A stretch of 64,000 nt of DNA from Cephalotus follicularis. Its lineage: Eukaryota; Streptophyta; Magnoliopsida; Oxalidales; Cephalotaceae. The stretch lies in NCBI GenBank assembly GCA_001972305.1, contig BDDD01001962.1:62001-126000 (forward strand), in the 5' to 3' direction. Of the stretch, positions 54,094-64,000 are shown piece by piece. A model generated the notes under the pieces. It made no database searches. It was given only the letters and a program-made list of their open reading frames with translations, and was not told the DNA's origin. Each line of letters opens with the position of its first letter. Within the stretch, counting starts at the first letter, position 1. The translations under genes and the position numbers were made by a program.

Positions 54094-54850
54094 TTACTGT
54101 TACCGTTACTGGGTGCGACTACTGTATGATTACTGTTTACTGTTATTGTTGTGACTGTACGGGATAACCCATTCATAATCTTCGTTTCCGTCATGAAGTA
54201 TTATGGGTGTTTGGCCTCACATCACTGTCAATCCTCCTTTTTTTGTGACCTACGGGAATCACCGCCTGACGGATGGATACGATTACTGTTACTGATACTG
54301 TTACTGTTACTGAGAGCTCCACTGTTACTGTTACTGGCTAGTACCCTTCGGGTCTAGCACTACTGTTACTGTTATTGGCTAGTACCCTTCGGGTCTAGCA
54401 CCACTGTACTGTTTTCGTGGCCAGTTTTATCCTATGCTCCTTGCGACTATAACACGGGAGGGTTGTGTTTAGTCGATGGGGGTACTATCTCGGGCCGGAG
54501 TGGCAGAGAAGTACTTGACCCTACAACTTTTTGTTTCCATGTACTGTTACTGACTGTTTACTGAGTGTCTGCAGGCCTATGGCCTTGGATGTGATTAGGA
54601 CTAGCTAGATATACCCCGCTTAGGGACGGTTGGTATATCGAAGCTGTCCACAACTGTATAATGATATACTGCACTGCACTGTTACTGCCACTATTATTGT
54701 ACACCGTTATTGTTCACTAAGCACTGTACGGTACTGTTACTGTATTGTTACTGTCACTGTATTGTACTGTCACAGTACCGTTACACGGCAAACCGTTATA
54801 CGGCAAACCGTTACACTGTCACACTACTGTATTGATGCATACATTGCATA
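54094..54850. repeat. CTGTTA short tandem repeats and duplicated hairpin
   Basis: Runs of ACTGTTACTG-type units fill much of this stretch. Within it, TAGTACCCTTCGGGTCTAGC occurs twice (54337 and 54379) and can fold as a hairpin with a TTC-type loop. The same layout is at 59135-59880. Confidence 0.8.
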
Positions 54851-55195
54851 TTGTTATAACTGTTGCGTACATGGCACATAGTATATCCTACACGACATTA
54901 TGTTGCTGGCCCATTTCCCCTGTGTGCGGAATGGGTCAGGCTCAGACACAGGTGATGGGTCACAGTAAAATGGATCAAGATAGATGGATACCTAAGCTGG
55001 ATCTTGAATAGTAGTGGTGTTGGGATTGTATTGTTATTGTGTATGGCTTCGTTATGATCATATTATGGATTTACTTATATGGATTGTATTAAATGAGACA
55101 GGCTAAGATAAATGGGTTCTCTGTAGCATATTTTTATTTTCCCTGTTGAATATGATCTTACTTATGGTAATGTTTATGGTTTACTTATATGAGAC

Positions 55196-55204
55196 GTATA
55201 AAAG
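55196..55204 (+). promoter_or_regulatory. Putative TATA box of the element B LTR
   Basis: CGTATAAAAGGCC, kept in the 3' LTR at 60238. If used, transcription starts about 480 bp before the LTR end, and the repeats and GTCGAC motifs lie upstream of it. Confidence 0.4.
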
Positions 55205-55719
55205 GCCTTGTAATTATATCTGATTATACGGATGTATAAGACTTGTAATGTACAAGAGACGCTCAAAAGACACAGTAGAGATATGTTTTATTCAGCTGTC
55301 GACCTGCCGACATGTGGCAGTGCTTATGATATATGTGTTGATATATTAAACAGGGACATGCCCATCATTTGAGGCATTAGAATGATGTTATAATAAGTTA
55401 GGTTGTGATTGCTGAGGGCTGAGCCCCATATATATATAAACTGTTGATTCCTCCTTCAGGAGTGTGAATATATTAAAATTGAGTTTTTCTTTACAGGGGG
55501 TTAAGTCCGATAAACGAATACATCATGCCCGATTTTTGGGAGATTTTAAGAGTTAGTTTTTATTTGAATTGAGTATTTTGCTGATGTTGTTTGATTGTTT
55601 AAAGGTTGTTATATATAGCACTTATGGAGTATGACGAATATAATGATGAATGACTGAACGGATGGTATCTCACGCGTCGGATCGTGGGGGTTCGCCTTCG
55701 CAGTTCGGGGCGTGATAGC

Positions 55720-55732
55720 TTGGTATCAGAGA
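55720..55732 (+). promoter_or_regulatory. Element B primer binding site
   Basis: TTGGTATCAGAGA lies two bases after the LTR end GGGGCGTGATA, complementary to initiator Met tRNA. Confidence 0.85.
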
Positions 55733-57219
55733 TGGTCTATCATAGATACATCAGGATAGGATCGTAGGCTATTGGAAGTTGAAAGTGATTAATTGTATAA
55801 AGTGCTATTTGGAGTTAATTGGAGTCGCGGAATGATGATAAGTGTTATTTTGACTTCTTAGAGATTAAGTGATATGGACAAGTTACCCTTAATAGAGTTG
55901 AGTGATACTGATGAATTGTGGTTCTATAATTGTTTTGGATTATGATAATGGAAATCGATAGCTGATTCTTTTGTCTCTTATACAACTTGGATATGGAAGG
56001 TAAAAGGAGGGGAGCCCTACCCCCTTGGTTTATGAAATGGACTGGTGGTACGGTTACGGGATGGTACGGTTAAGGAACGGTACAGTTACGGAATTGTACG
56101 GTGGTTACGGAATGGTATAGTTAAATGATGTTATATGGCCAACTACTTATATATGTTGGTATGGACAGTATGTATATTTAGTTAACCTTTCTATGGTTAT
56201 GAAAGGGATGGATATGGGATGGATTGGTTAGCGACACATGATGCTCACGTGGACTGTTACGGGAAGGTCATAATTTTCAGTATTCCAGGACGGTCTCCAT
56301 TTGAGTTATTGAGACCTTAGATCATCAGCCAATTCCGATGATGGCAGCCTTGCATGCAGATAGGCTTATGAGACAAGGTTGCAGTGGTTTCCTGGCGCAT
56401 GTAACGGATTGTGGGAAATGGATACTGAGATTGGAGGATGGCAGCTCTGGGAGGTCACTTCGGACTTGCCAGTAGTGGTAGTCAAGTTTCCTTTGACATG
56501 TCCTTGTATTGTCAACGCACAAATTGTACATTTGATGACTGTTGATGGAAAGTTGGCTAGTGTATGGATCATGGAATTTCGGATCACATGGTTAGAGAGT
56601 GCCATCATGAACGGTATGGTTTTGGAGTCACCAAAGACAGAGTATGGTCAATTTCAAAGAGATCTTCATCAAGACCAAAGTATTGACTATCAGCTAAACT
56701 GTGATTTCGGACAGTTGTATCCGGTTCGCCCTGGTACTAACTCACCTTCTCGTGCGAGAAGAGATCAAGGCAAACGGTCTGTGGGATCGACGCCTCCAGA
56801 AGAGTAGAGTTGTATCCTTTACAATGAGGAGCCGAAGGACGAGCTGTGGTCGCAGTCCTATCGCTCCAGTTTCTCAGTGCATCCGGCTATTAGCAAAGAT
56901 GTGCCGAGATCTGATGCTCGATTTGGTGGAATGACATAAAGAGAGTGGGCGCAGTTGCCTGTAGGCTTGCCTTACCACCCAACCTATGGGAACGGAACCT
57001 ACCCTGTAACATGGAGTGTAGACCATGAATCAGAGTAGCACAGCAAAAGTGGGATTGATTGAGGTGGCAGTTGGGATGAACATCTGCCGTTAGTAAAATT
57101 CCCAGTGAAAGGTCATGTGTTACACAATGTGTCCATGTCTTAATGCTCAGAAAATATCCTCCAGATCCTTCTCACGTGCTACTATGAGCCGTTAGAGTTA
57201 AGGACGGATACGAGCTAAG
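55733..57219 (+). pseudogene. Element B internal remnant, gypsy gag-pol scraps
   Basis: The first 480 bp are non-coding, with GGTACGGTTACGG-type repeats at 56040-56110. Protease text is seen at 56217-56300 (MDWLATHDAHVDC), followed by ALHADRLMRQGCSGFLAHVT (56345-56405), the segment that precedes RT in G2. At 56880-56960 there is a scrap like the integrase finger (VHPAISKDVPRS) and VGAVA, like the integrase C-terminal part. No RT or RNase H is seen. The order matches a gypsy pol after large deletions. No polypurine tract is clear before 57220. Confidence 0.65.
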
Positions 57220-60200
57220 TGACACCCACTATTTCTACTTTTGATAGAACTATCTATATCTTCTATAAGACTTACCATTGCAATATATATACATATATTT
57301 TTTAAAAAAAAAAGAGACACCAGGCGTTTTAACGCCTAGTGCGTCAAAAGAAAGAATGGGCAGAGTGTGGGAGAGAACGCGAGAGAGAGCGGGAGAGAGA
57401 TGGCGCCAGAGGAAGGGAGAGACGCCGGCGACCGGGAAAAAGGACGGCGGGCTCCCCAGCTGCATCTCCATGGCTGGTAACCTCCTTCCCCTTTCTTCTC
57501 TTCTCTTTTCCTTCTTCTCCCCGTCATTGTCGCCACTGTCACGCCGCTGCCGTGCGTTCCACCACCGGTTAGCGTCACGGGAAGGGCCGGTCTTCACCTA
57601 GGAGGCTGGCTACACCTATTTTTGTGGCTGATTTGGCGTCATTAGGCCGGAAATGGCCGGATTGGAACTGACGAGTTGACTCAGTGGAGCCAACTCGCTG
57701 CCGCCTTTGACCACGAGTTTAGCGCCGAGTCTCAGCGAGTTAAAGGCGTTGATGTGTTTGTCTTGTGGTTGGGATGCGTTTTATGGTGGTGGCCGGAGCT
57801 GTGGTTGACCGACGAGTCAACTCAGTGAGTTGAACTCACTAGCCGGATGTGACAGCGCATTCTGTAGCGAGTCACGACGAGTCTCTATCGCCAACGGACT
57901 GATTGAAGGATTTTGATCACGGTTATGGCATTTTTGAGTGTTGACCGGAACTGTTGAAATCTGGCGAGTTGACTCAATGAGTCGAACTCACTGCCGGCCA
58001 TTGACAGCTCGTTTCACAACGAGTCACGACGGTTCCTCGGCAGATATGAATTGATCGACCAATGTGGAGTCTGTTTATGGGTGTCGCTGGAGCTAAGTGA
58101 GTTGGCCGAAAACTGGCCGAAGCTCCGATGGCGGCTGTGCTTGGTTTCCGTGCGTAGAGTGTAACGGAAACGTGTTGTATATGCAAAGTGAATGAAGTGA
58201 TCAAGGATAGGAGGTTCCCAAGCGATGGGGATTCGATAGCCGGTTCAAGCTTGGAGGAGCTGACGGTTCGTCGGCTCTGCTACAAAATCCCTGGAATAGC
58301 AAGCGCAACTGTTGTTACTGCTTCAACTGGTAGGTTATACTATTTGCACTGCATTCATGCATTTCAATGAATTGTGTGGACTGTTACTGTACTACTGTCA
58401 CTGAGTGTTGATTGAATGCTATAGTTACTGTGTGAACTGATACTGTTTTACTACGATTACTGGTTGTTGCACCGATTGGGAACTCGGTATTGATTTACAA
58501 ACTGTTTATACTAAACTGAAACTGATTTCATGGATTTCGGTCATAGTTCCTTTGATTTACGAACTGTTGTTTCTAATAAAACCGTCGACACTTTACTGCT
58601 TTCAAAACTGACCCGTCGACGCTTTCATGATTTTAAACTGAGTAGTCGATGTTTCATACTATACTTTCTAAAACCGTCGACTCTTTTGTGTGTTAAACTG
58701 AATAGTCGACACTTTACGCTTTTAAACTAAACTAGTCGACACTTAGTGCCCTGTTTTGCGAAATGACACTGTTTCTCGCTGTTTTCAAATTCAAACTGTT
58801 TCTCTTTTAAATTGATTCCATAGGAAGCCTCCCTAAGACCTTGTATCCTATGTGAATCATCTTCTAACACTGTTAGAGCTTTGAATCAAGTTTTCAAGGT
58901 GATTCTTGAAGAAAGTGCAACAAAAGAGTTTTTATACAAACGATTTTCCAGAATGGTTAGGATAGCTCCTTTGGGACATTTGGACGCAGATGATCTCATT
59001 GGACTTCCTCTCCATTGTTTTACGAACTCGATAGGGACCAACCAACTGTTACTGAATTGTTACTGATACTGTATTGAAAACTGTTTTACAACTGTATTGA
59101 CGGATGTGGATCACATTGGTCCTTTAGGTTCCTATCATTTCTGCTGTTTACTATTACTGTTACCGTTACTGGGTACGACTACTGTATGATTACTGTTTAC
59201 TGTTATTGTTGTGATTGTACGGGATAACCCATTCATAATCTTCATTTCCGTCATAAAGTATTATGGGTGTTTGGCCTCACATCACTGTCAATCCTCCTTT
59301 TTTTGTGACCTACGGGAATCACCGCCTGACGGATGGATACGATTACTGTTACTGATACTGTTACTGTTACTGAGAGCTCCACTGTTACTGTTACTGGCTA
59401 GTACCCTTCGGGTCTAGCACTACTGTTACTGTTATTGGCTAGTACCCTTCGGGTCTAGCACCACTGTACTGTTTTCGTGGCCAGTGTTATCCTATGCTCC
59501 TTGCGACTATAACACGGGAGGGTTGTGTTTAGTCGATGGGGGTACTATCTCGGGCCGGAGTGGCAGAGAAGTACTTGACCCTACAACTATTTGTTACCAT
59601 GTACTGTTACTGACTGTTTACTGAGTGTCTGCAGGCCTATGGCCTTGGATGTGATTAGGACTAGCTAGATATACCCCGCTTAGGGACGGTTGGTATATCG
59701 AAGATGTCCACAACTGTACACTGATATACTGCACTGTACTATTACTGCCACTATTATTGTACACCGTTACTGTTCACTAAGCACTGTACGGTACTGTTAC
59801 TGTATTGTTACTGTCACTGTATTGTACTATCACAATACCGTTACACGGCAAACCGTTACACTGTCACACTACTGTATTGATGCATACATTGCATATTGTT
59901 ATAACTGTTACGTACATGGCACATAGTATAACCTACACGACATTATGTCGCTGACCCATTTCCCCTGTGTGCGGAATGGGTCAGGCTCAGACAAAGGTGA
60001 TGGATCACAGTAAAATGGATCGAGATGGATGGATACCTAAGTGGATCTTGAATACTAGTGGTGTTGGGATTGTATTGTTATTGTGTATGGCTTCGTTATG
60101 ATCATATTATGGAATTACTTATATGGATTGTATTAAATGAGACAGGCTAAGATAAATGGGTTCTCTGTAGGATATTTTTATTTGCCCTGTTGAATATGAT

Positions 60201-60761
60201 CTTACTTATGGTAATGTTTATGGTTTACTTATATGAGACGTATAAAAGGCCTTGTAATTATATCTGATTGTACGGATGTATAAGACTTGTAATGTACAAG
60301 AGACGCTCAAAAGGCACAGTAGAGATATGTTTTATTCAGCTGTCGACCTGCCGACATGTGGCAGTGCTTATGATATATGTGTTGATGTATTAAACAGGGA
60401 CAGGCCCATCAATTGAGGCATTAGAATGATGTTATAATAAGTTAGGTTGTGATTGCTGAGGGCTTAGCCCCATATGTATATAAACTGTTGATTCCTCCTT
60501 CGGGAGTGTGAATATATAAAAATTGAGTTTTTCTTTACAGGGGGTTAAGTCCGATAAACGAATACATCATGCCCGATTTTTGGGAGATTTTAAGAGTTAG
60601 TTTTTATTTGAATTGAGTATTCCGCTGATGTTGTTTGATTGCTTAAAGGCTGTTATATATAGCACTTATGGAGTATGACGAATATAATGATGAATGACTG
60701 AACGGATGGTATCTCACGCGTTGGATCGTGGGGGTTCGCCTTCGCGGTTCGGGGCGTGACA
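57220..60761 (+). repeat. Element B 3' LTR
   Basis: The start is uncertain, about 57220-57270; the TA-rich and A-run text at 57278-57320 aligns with the reversed terminus of the solo LTR near 6930-6990. From 57530 it matches both the solo LTR and, from 57612, the 5' LTR. It carries the type I motifs, CTGTTA repeats, hairpins and the TATA-like box at 60238. It ends GGGGCGTGACA. Confidence 0.85.
58582..58745. repeat. Type I GTCGAC motif cluster, about 6 copies
   Basis: Collinear with 53522-53690. One unit that reads AGTCTACAC in the 5' LTR reads AGTCGACAC here, so the 3' copy is nearer the ancestral motif. Confidence 0.85.
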
Positions 60762-61132
60762 GGAAAATAAATGAGTTGGTGTTTTGACTATGAAATGTAT
60801 GTTATGATATCGTTGGTGAACGATTTTTAAATATGTTTTGAGAAAGCATATTTATGTGTTTTTAAAAGTGATGTTTTCGAAATGATTGAATACTGAGTAT
60901 TGTACCCACCTATGGGGTGTACCATAGGCAAGTCGTAGGCCTGGCACTGGGACATGACACTTCCGTAGCGGTGTGATTAGTCTACGACGTCTCTCAAAGT
61001 TATGAATAAATCCCATGAGGTGGATTTATGGATCCGTTATGTGTGATAGAGATGTATGAATCGATTCTAGTATATGGATATGTGATATGAAATGATATGT
61101 GAGAATTGACTTGTGTAGTGCCGTACACTTCA
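60762..61132 (+). repeat. G4 3' LTR, continuation
   Basis: After the second GGAAA the text follows the G3 LTR 37080-37530 (GGGGTGTACCATAGGCAAGT, TGTAGTGCCGTACAC) until a new LTR starts at 61133. It confirms that B sits in the G4 LTR. Confidence 0.8.
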
Positions 61133-62540
61133 TGTAACGCCCCGAATTTCATAAATAATTATTATGAAATTGGTGCGTGTACAGTCGTGATAAAACCGTT
61201 AGAGGCCCGGAGTAATAAAAAGGCATTGCGCATTTAAGTCGTAATCGTGTTAGCTAGGACGGCTAATAAAATCTATTTTTAATGAGCGACAATAAAGCCC
61301 GAATGTTCGCATTTTTATTGGGATTATTTTGGCGGTTGTTTGGATAATTTATGTCACGATTTGTGGAAAAATCGCGACCCAGACCTTAGTATTTTACCAG
61401 AAAATACTAAGGGGGAAGCAAAATAAAGGAAGGGAGAGGGAGAGACACGGGCGCGTGCCCGTGCAAGAAAAGGCAGCAGGCGCTCTGTGCGCCCGCGCCA
61501 GAGAGAGAGAGAGAGAGATTGGGAGAGAGTGCTGTAGAGAGATCGGGAGAGGACGCCGGAGCCAGCTACCGGACCAGGAGAGCACGCCGGTCAACCCAGG
61601 CACGCCAACGGATGGTAGCTCCTCCTTCCCCCTTCTCTTTTCTCTTCTTTTTCTCCTTCTTCCCCCCCACTGTCGCGCCTTCACCGTGCGTTTTCCGGAG
61701 CCGTTGGCGTCGTGGATGGAGGTCATCTAGAAGGCCCGCTCTTCCCATTTTGACCACCAGTGAGGCGTGATTTGGTCAGAATTGGCCGGAATGGCTTGAC
61801 TGAGTCGACTCAGCAAGTCGACTCACTGCCGCCTTGGACCGCATGTTTAGCACCGAGTCTTGGCGAGTCACGGGCATGGGTGTGTATAACTGGTGAATGT
61901 GCGGCGTTATTGGGTGGTGATCGGACCTGTGGAGGTCCGGCGAGTTGACTCAGTGAGTCGAACTCACTGCCGACCGTGGCGCGGCATTCGGGGCCGATTC
62001 CCGGCGAGTCTTGACCGGTTTTGAGTAGACCGTTCAATGTGGAACCCGTTGATGGGTGTTTCACCGCCTGGTTGCGTCGGTCGGAATCCGGCCGGCGTTT
62101 CGGCGACGGAAATGTTTTGTGTGTCGAACATAACAGAAATGTGTGGTATGTGCAGTGTGTGAGTGGCCATTGGATTTGGCATTGAGGAACTGATCAATTG
62201 ACAAGAACCGGATTCGGTTCAACGGTTATCGAAAAGGTTCGGCAAATGAACGTGCAGCTCGACTGTACGGTTGTTACTGCTGTAACAGGTAGGGGACTTT
62301 ATAAATGTGGTTTGAGTTCAATTATAATAAATGTTCCTTGATGAAATGCGTGCATATCGTATCTTGGAATGATTGTGGGCTGTGGATTATGAAATATGTG
62401 ACTGTGTGAGGGTTGCTATGAATAGTTAATCCGTTATGCATATTGTGTTTTACGATGATTGTAGATCGGATTTCATGTGTTGTATGCCTTGAACTACATC
62501 GGTTTGAGACGTGTTGAAGAACCATGCTTTGGTTTGCTTA

Positions 62541-62655
62541 ACCGTCGACGCTTAGGAAAGAAGCGTCGACGCTATAGATTATTATACGGAGAATGAGTCC
62601 TGATTCGCGATAAACGTCGACGCTTATAGATAACTTCGACGCTATGATTCATTGT
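62541..62655. repeat. Type I GTCGAC motif cluster, four copies
   Basis: ACCGTCGACGCTTAGG, AGCGTCGACGCTATAG, AACGTCGACGCTTATA and ACTTCGACGCTATG, directly upstream of a type II cluster in the same LTR. Confidence 0.85.
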
Positions 62656-62722
62656 GTGTTAGAATGGATCGTTGTGAGTTGTGGCTTTGTTTTGCTGCTG
62701 TTTTTCTGCACTGTCTGCAGAA

Positions 62723-63035
62723 TCCAGCCGACTGTCCAAGAGGAAAGCCGACTGCTCGAGTGCGCCAGTCGACTGTTCAGTATGAACAGCCGACTACTCA
62801 ATGGATCCAGCCGACTATGCGTGGGAGCCAGTCAACTGTCCATGTGTGTTACTGAGAAATGCCTGCAAAGGCTTGAGTAGCCGACTGCTGTAGGCCAGCG
62901 TCCGACTGTTGGGTATAAACAGCCGACTGTCAAGGATGACAGCCGACTGTCGAGTGTGGGCAGCCAACTGCCAGTTTAGGACAGCTGACTGTTGAAGGAA
63001 AACAACCGACTGTCAGTGAGGGAAAACCGATTGTT
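62723..63035. repeat. Type II CAGCCGACTG motif cluster, about 14 copies
   Basis: About fourteen copies of CAGCCGACTG, CAGTCGACTG and variants at about 20-25 bp spacing. On this strand the form is the reverse complement of the CAGTCGGCTG that dominates in G3 and G4. Confidence 0.9.
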
Positions 63036-63254
63036 TATGTCTGTCTTGCATTGTGGGCATGTGTATGCATCTTGAATTGTGATTGTGACTGCGTATTGTT
63101 GATTGTGAACTGTGGTGAACTGATTGTGCATCGTGATAACTGATTGTGAACTATTGTATCATCCTTTTGGAAGTGCATTCATGATCATTATAAATCATTA
63201 TTTTACACGAAAATGTATGTTCAAGCAAATATATATTTTCGAAGGACTGTGAAA

Positions 63255-63400
63255 ATGGCTTCCAAACATCGTGAGCTGAGTTTTGTAAACATTGTGAACT
63301 GAGTTTTGTAAACATCATGAATTGGGTTTTGCAAACATCGTGAACTGAGTTTTGCAAACATCGTGAACTGAGTTTTGTAACATCGTGAATCGAGAACCGT
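63255..63400. repeat. 23-bp tandem repeat
   Basis: About six units of AAACATCGTGAACTGAGTTTTG, head to tail, with point changes. It lies in the 61133-64000 LTR. Confidence 0.8.
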
Positions 63401-63825
63401 GACATCATGAAAATGAGTTTGTTTTCAAGTATCTTTGTTTTATAAATTTACTTGGAAAACTGATTGAGCATCGAGATGATTGTGATTGTGATGATTGACT
63501 ATGATATTGATTGTGATTGTGTTTGTGGCCGCACTAGTTGCGTGGAGGAGATGCCAGCGATGGCTAGTGGCAGGGTCGAACCCAGGGGCCAGGAGATGGC
63601 TGGGTGACTCACTGTACCGTGACCTGCTCATGCTTCCAGGAGTTGGGGGCCGATGTCGGGATGTACAACATCGGGGCTAGGAGTTGGCGACGCTCTCCGT
63701 ACCCATCGAGATCTGTGTGATCCCTTTGTGGACCGTGAAATGTGATATTGTGTTATTGTGATATTGTGAACCGTGAAATGTGATAATGTGTTATTGTGAC
63801 ATCGTGAGCTGTGACATTGTGGTTG

Positions 63826-63826
<1 letters not shown>

Positions 63827-63862
<36 letters not shown>
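63827..63862. repeat. (TA)n microsatellite
   Basis: About 34 bp of alternating TA in the terminal LTR. Confidence 0.95.
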
Positions 63863-63863
<1 letters not shown>

Positions 63864-64000
63864 TATGCATGCATCGGGATATAGTATGTATTGCATCATG
63901 TTGCATTCATCACATAGCATTCTTTATCGTTGACCCCAAATCATGTTTATAACTTAGCCGAGTGAGGACAAAGGCTAACCCCCCTACAGTTTCAGATTGA

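Larger units (their letters stand above)
51929..55717 (+). repeat. Element B 5' LTR
   Basis: From about 52550 it matches the 3' LTR. The first 620 bp are different: they hold a 3-unit repeat around CGTATAGACCTAGC (52025-52170) and a stretch (52435-52530) that resembles the end of another LTR family (CCCTGTGTTCGACCCGTTAC). Downstream are type I motifs (53522-53690), CTGTTA-rich repeats (53330-54850), a duplicated hairpin (54336-54402) and a TATA-like box at 55196. No gene. Confidence 0.8.
51929..60761 (+). mobile_element. Element B: long-LTR gypsy derivative with short internal region
   Basis: GGAAA at 51924-51928 and 60762-60766 brackets an 8.8-kb insert that starts TGTAATACCCCGG and ends GGGGCGTGACA. 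A 5' LTR ends at 55717, followed by the primer site; a 3' LTR runs from about 57220 to 60761. Only about 1.5 kb of decayed protease, integrase and other pol scraps lies between. LTR bodies (52550-55717 and 57612-60761) are nearly identical, but their first 400-600 bp do not match each other. It inserted in the G4 LTR. Confidence 0.85.
61133..64000 (+). mobile_element. LTR related to element B, cut by window edge
   Basis: The LTR starts TGTAACGCCCCGAATTTC inside the G4 LTR. Its 61780-61880 part is homologous to 52590-52690 of element B (ACTGAGTCGACTCAGC, CGCTGCCGCC-type text), so it is a divergent relative. A GA-rich leader-like part (61425-61530) precedes both motif types: type I at 62541-62655 and type II at 62723-63035. 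A 23-bp tandem repeat (63255-63400) and a (TA)n run (63827-63862) follow. No gene is seen; the LTR is over 2.8 kb and its end is outside. Confidence 0.75.

Noticed and set aside
56379..56807. 142-residue plus-strand frame in element B
   Set aside because: It overlaps the recognisable protease-RT linker text in a different frame, so it is a shadow of decayed pol.
57250..57601. Overlapping open frames on both strands at the start of the element B 3' LTR, matched at 6609-6930
   Set aside because: Same LTR sequence in two copies, GA/CT-rich, with no conserved protein text; open frames arise from composition.
63540..63610. GGTCGAACCC, similar to a tRNA B-box
   Set aside because: No A-box or foldable tRNA around it.
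63495..63680. 61-residue frame with Trp/Arg-rich text
   Set aside because: Lies inside LTR sequence with no recognisable family and no conserved start; treated as chance.

Overview
The window reads as plant nuclear DNA (an angiosperm, probably a eudicot; I cannot name the species). Nothing in it looks like an intact single-copy host gene. It is almost wholly a pile of nested transposable elements: Ty3/gypsy chromovirus-type elements with very long LTRs (2.6-4.1 kb), Ty1/copia elements including a Sirevirus-like one, and a CACTA DNA transposon that carries captured pieces of host genes. Plant origin is shown by initiator-Met-tRNA primer sites (TGGTATCAGAG), plant copia gag domains, a Sirevirus-type polypurine tract, a CACTATAAGAAAA terminus and fragments of plant kinase and decarboxylase genes.

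Layout, left to right. 1-608: minus-strand LTR running off the left edge. 609-2200: 5' end of a minus-strand copia element (gag start, primer site, LTR). 2202-13096, resuming at 17121: decayed plus-strand chromovirus G1, interrupted in gag by a 4.07-kb solo LTR (2929-6999, target duplication AGAGG) and in its 3' LTR by a minus-strand Sirevirus-like element with gag and an accessory ORF but no pol (13097-17115, GGGAT). 18380-21311 and 30721-32552: copia element C1 on the minus strand, split by the complete minus-strand chromovirus G2 (21312-30715, AGGAC). 32554-33652: LTR fragment. 33653-48436: CACTA element with exons of a MUT9-like/casein-kinase-1 gene and an aromatic-amino-acid decarboxylase gene; complete plus-strand chromovirus G3 (35392-45688) sits inside it. 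48437-51928 and 60762-61132: second copy of the G3 family (G4), whose LTR is broken by a long-LTR, internally deleted element B (51929-60761, GGAAA) and by another LTR that runs off the right edge (61133-64000).

The most unusual signal is not a gene. Dense clusters of short GTCGAC-cored motifs occur in LTRs or leaders of at least eight unrelated families (gypsy and copia, both orientations). There are two related types: an 18-bp palindrome near AAAGACGTCGACGTCTTT and a 10-bp palindrome near CAGTCGACTG, the latter spaced about 20-25 bp apart. One LTR (61133-64000) carries both. This looks like a shared cis-acting module across a community of retrotransposons. Its function is unknown to me.

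All pol genes are broken by stops, frameshifts or deletions, so nothing here looks able to move by itself. Boundaries, copy counts and motif counts were made by eye.
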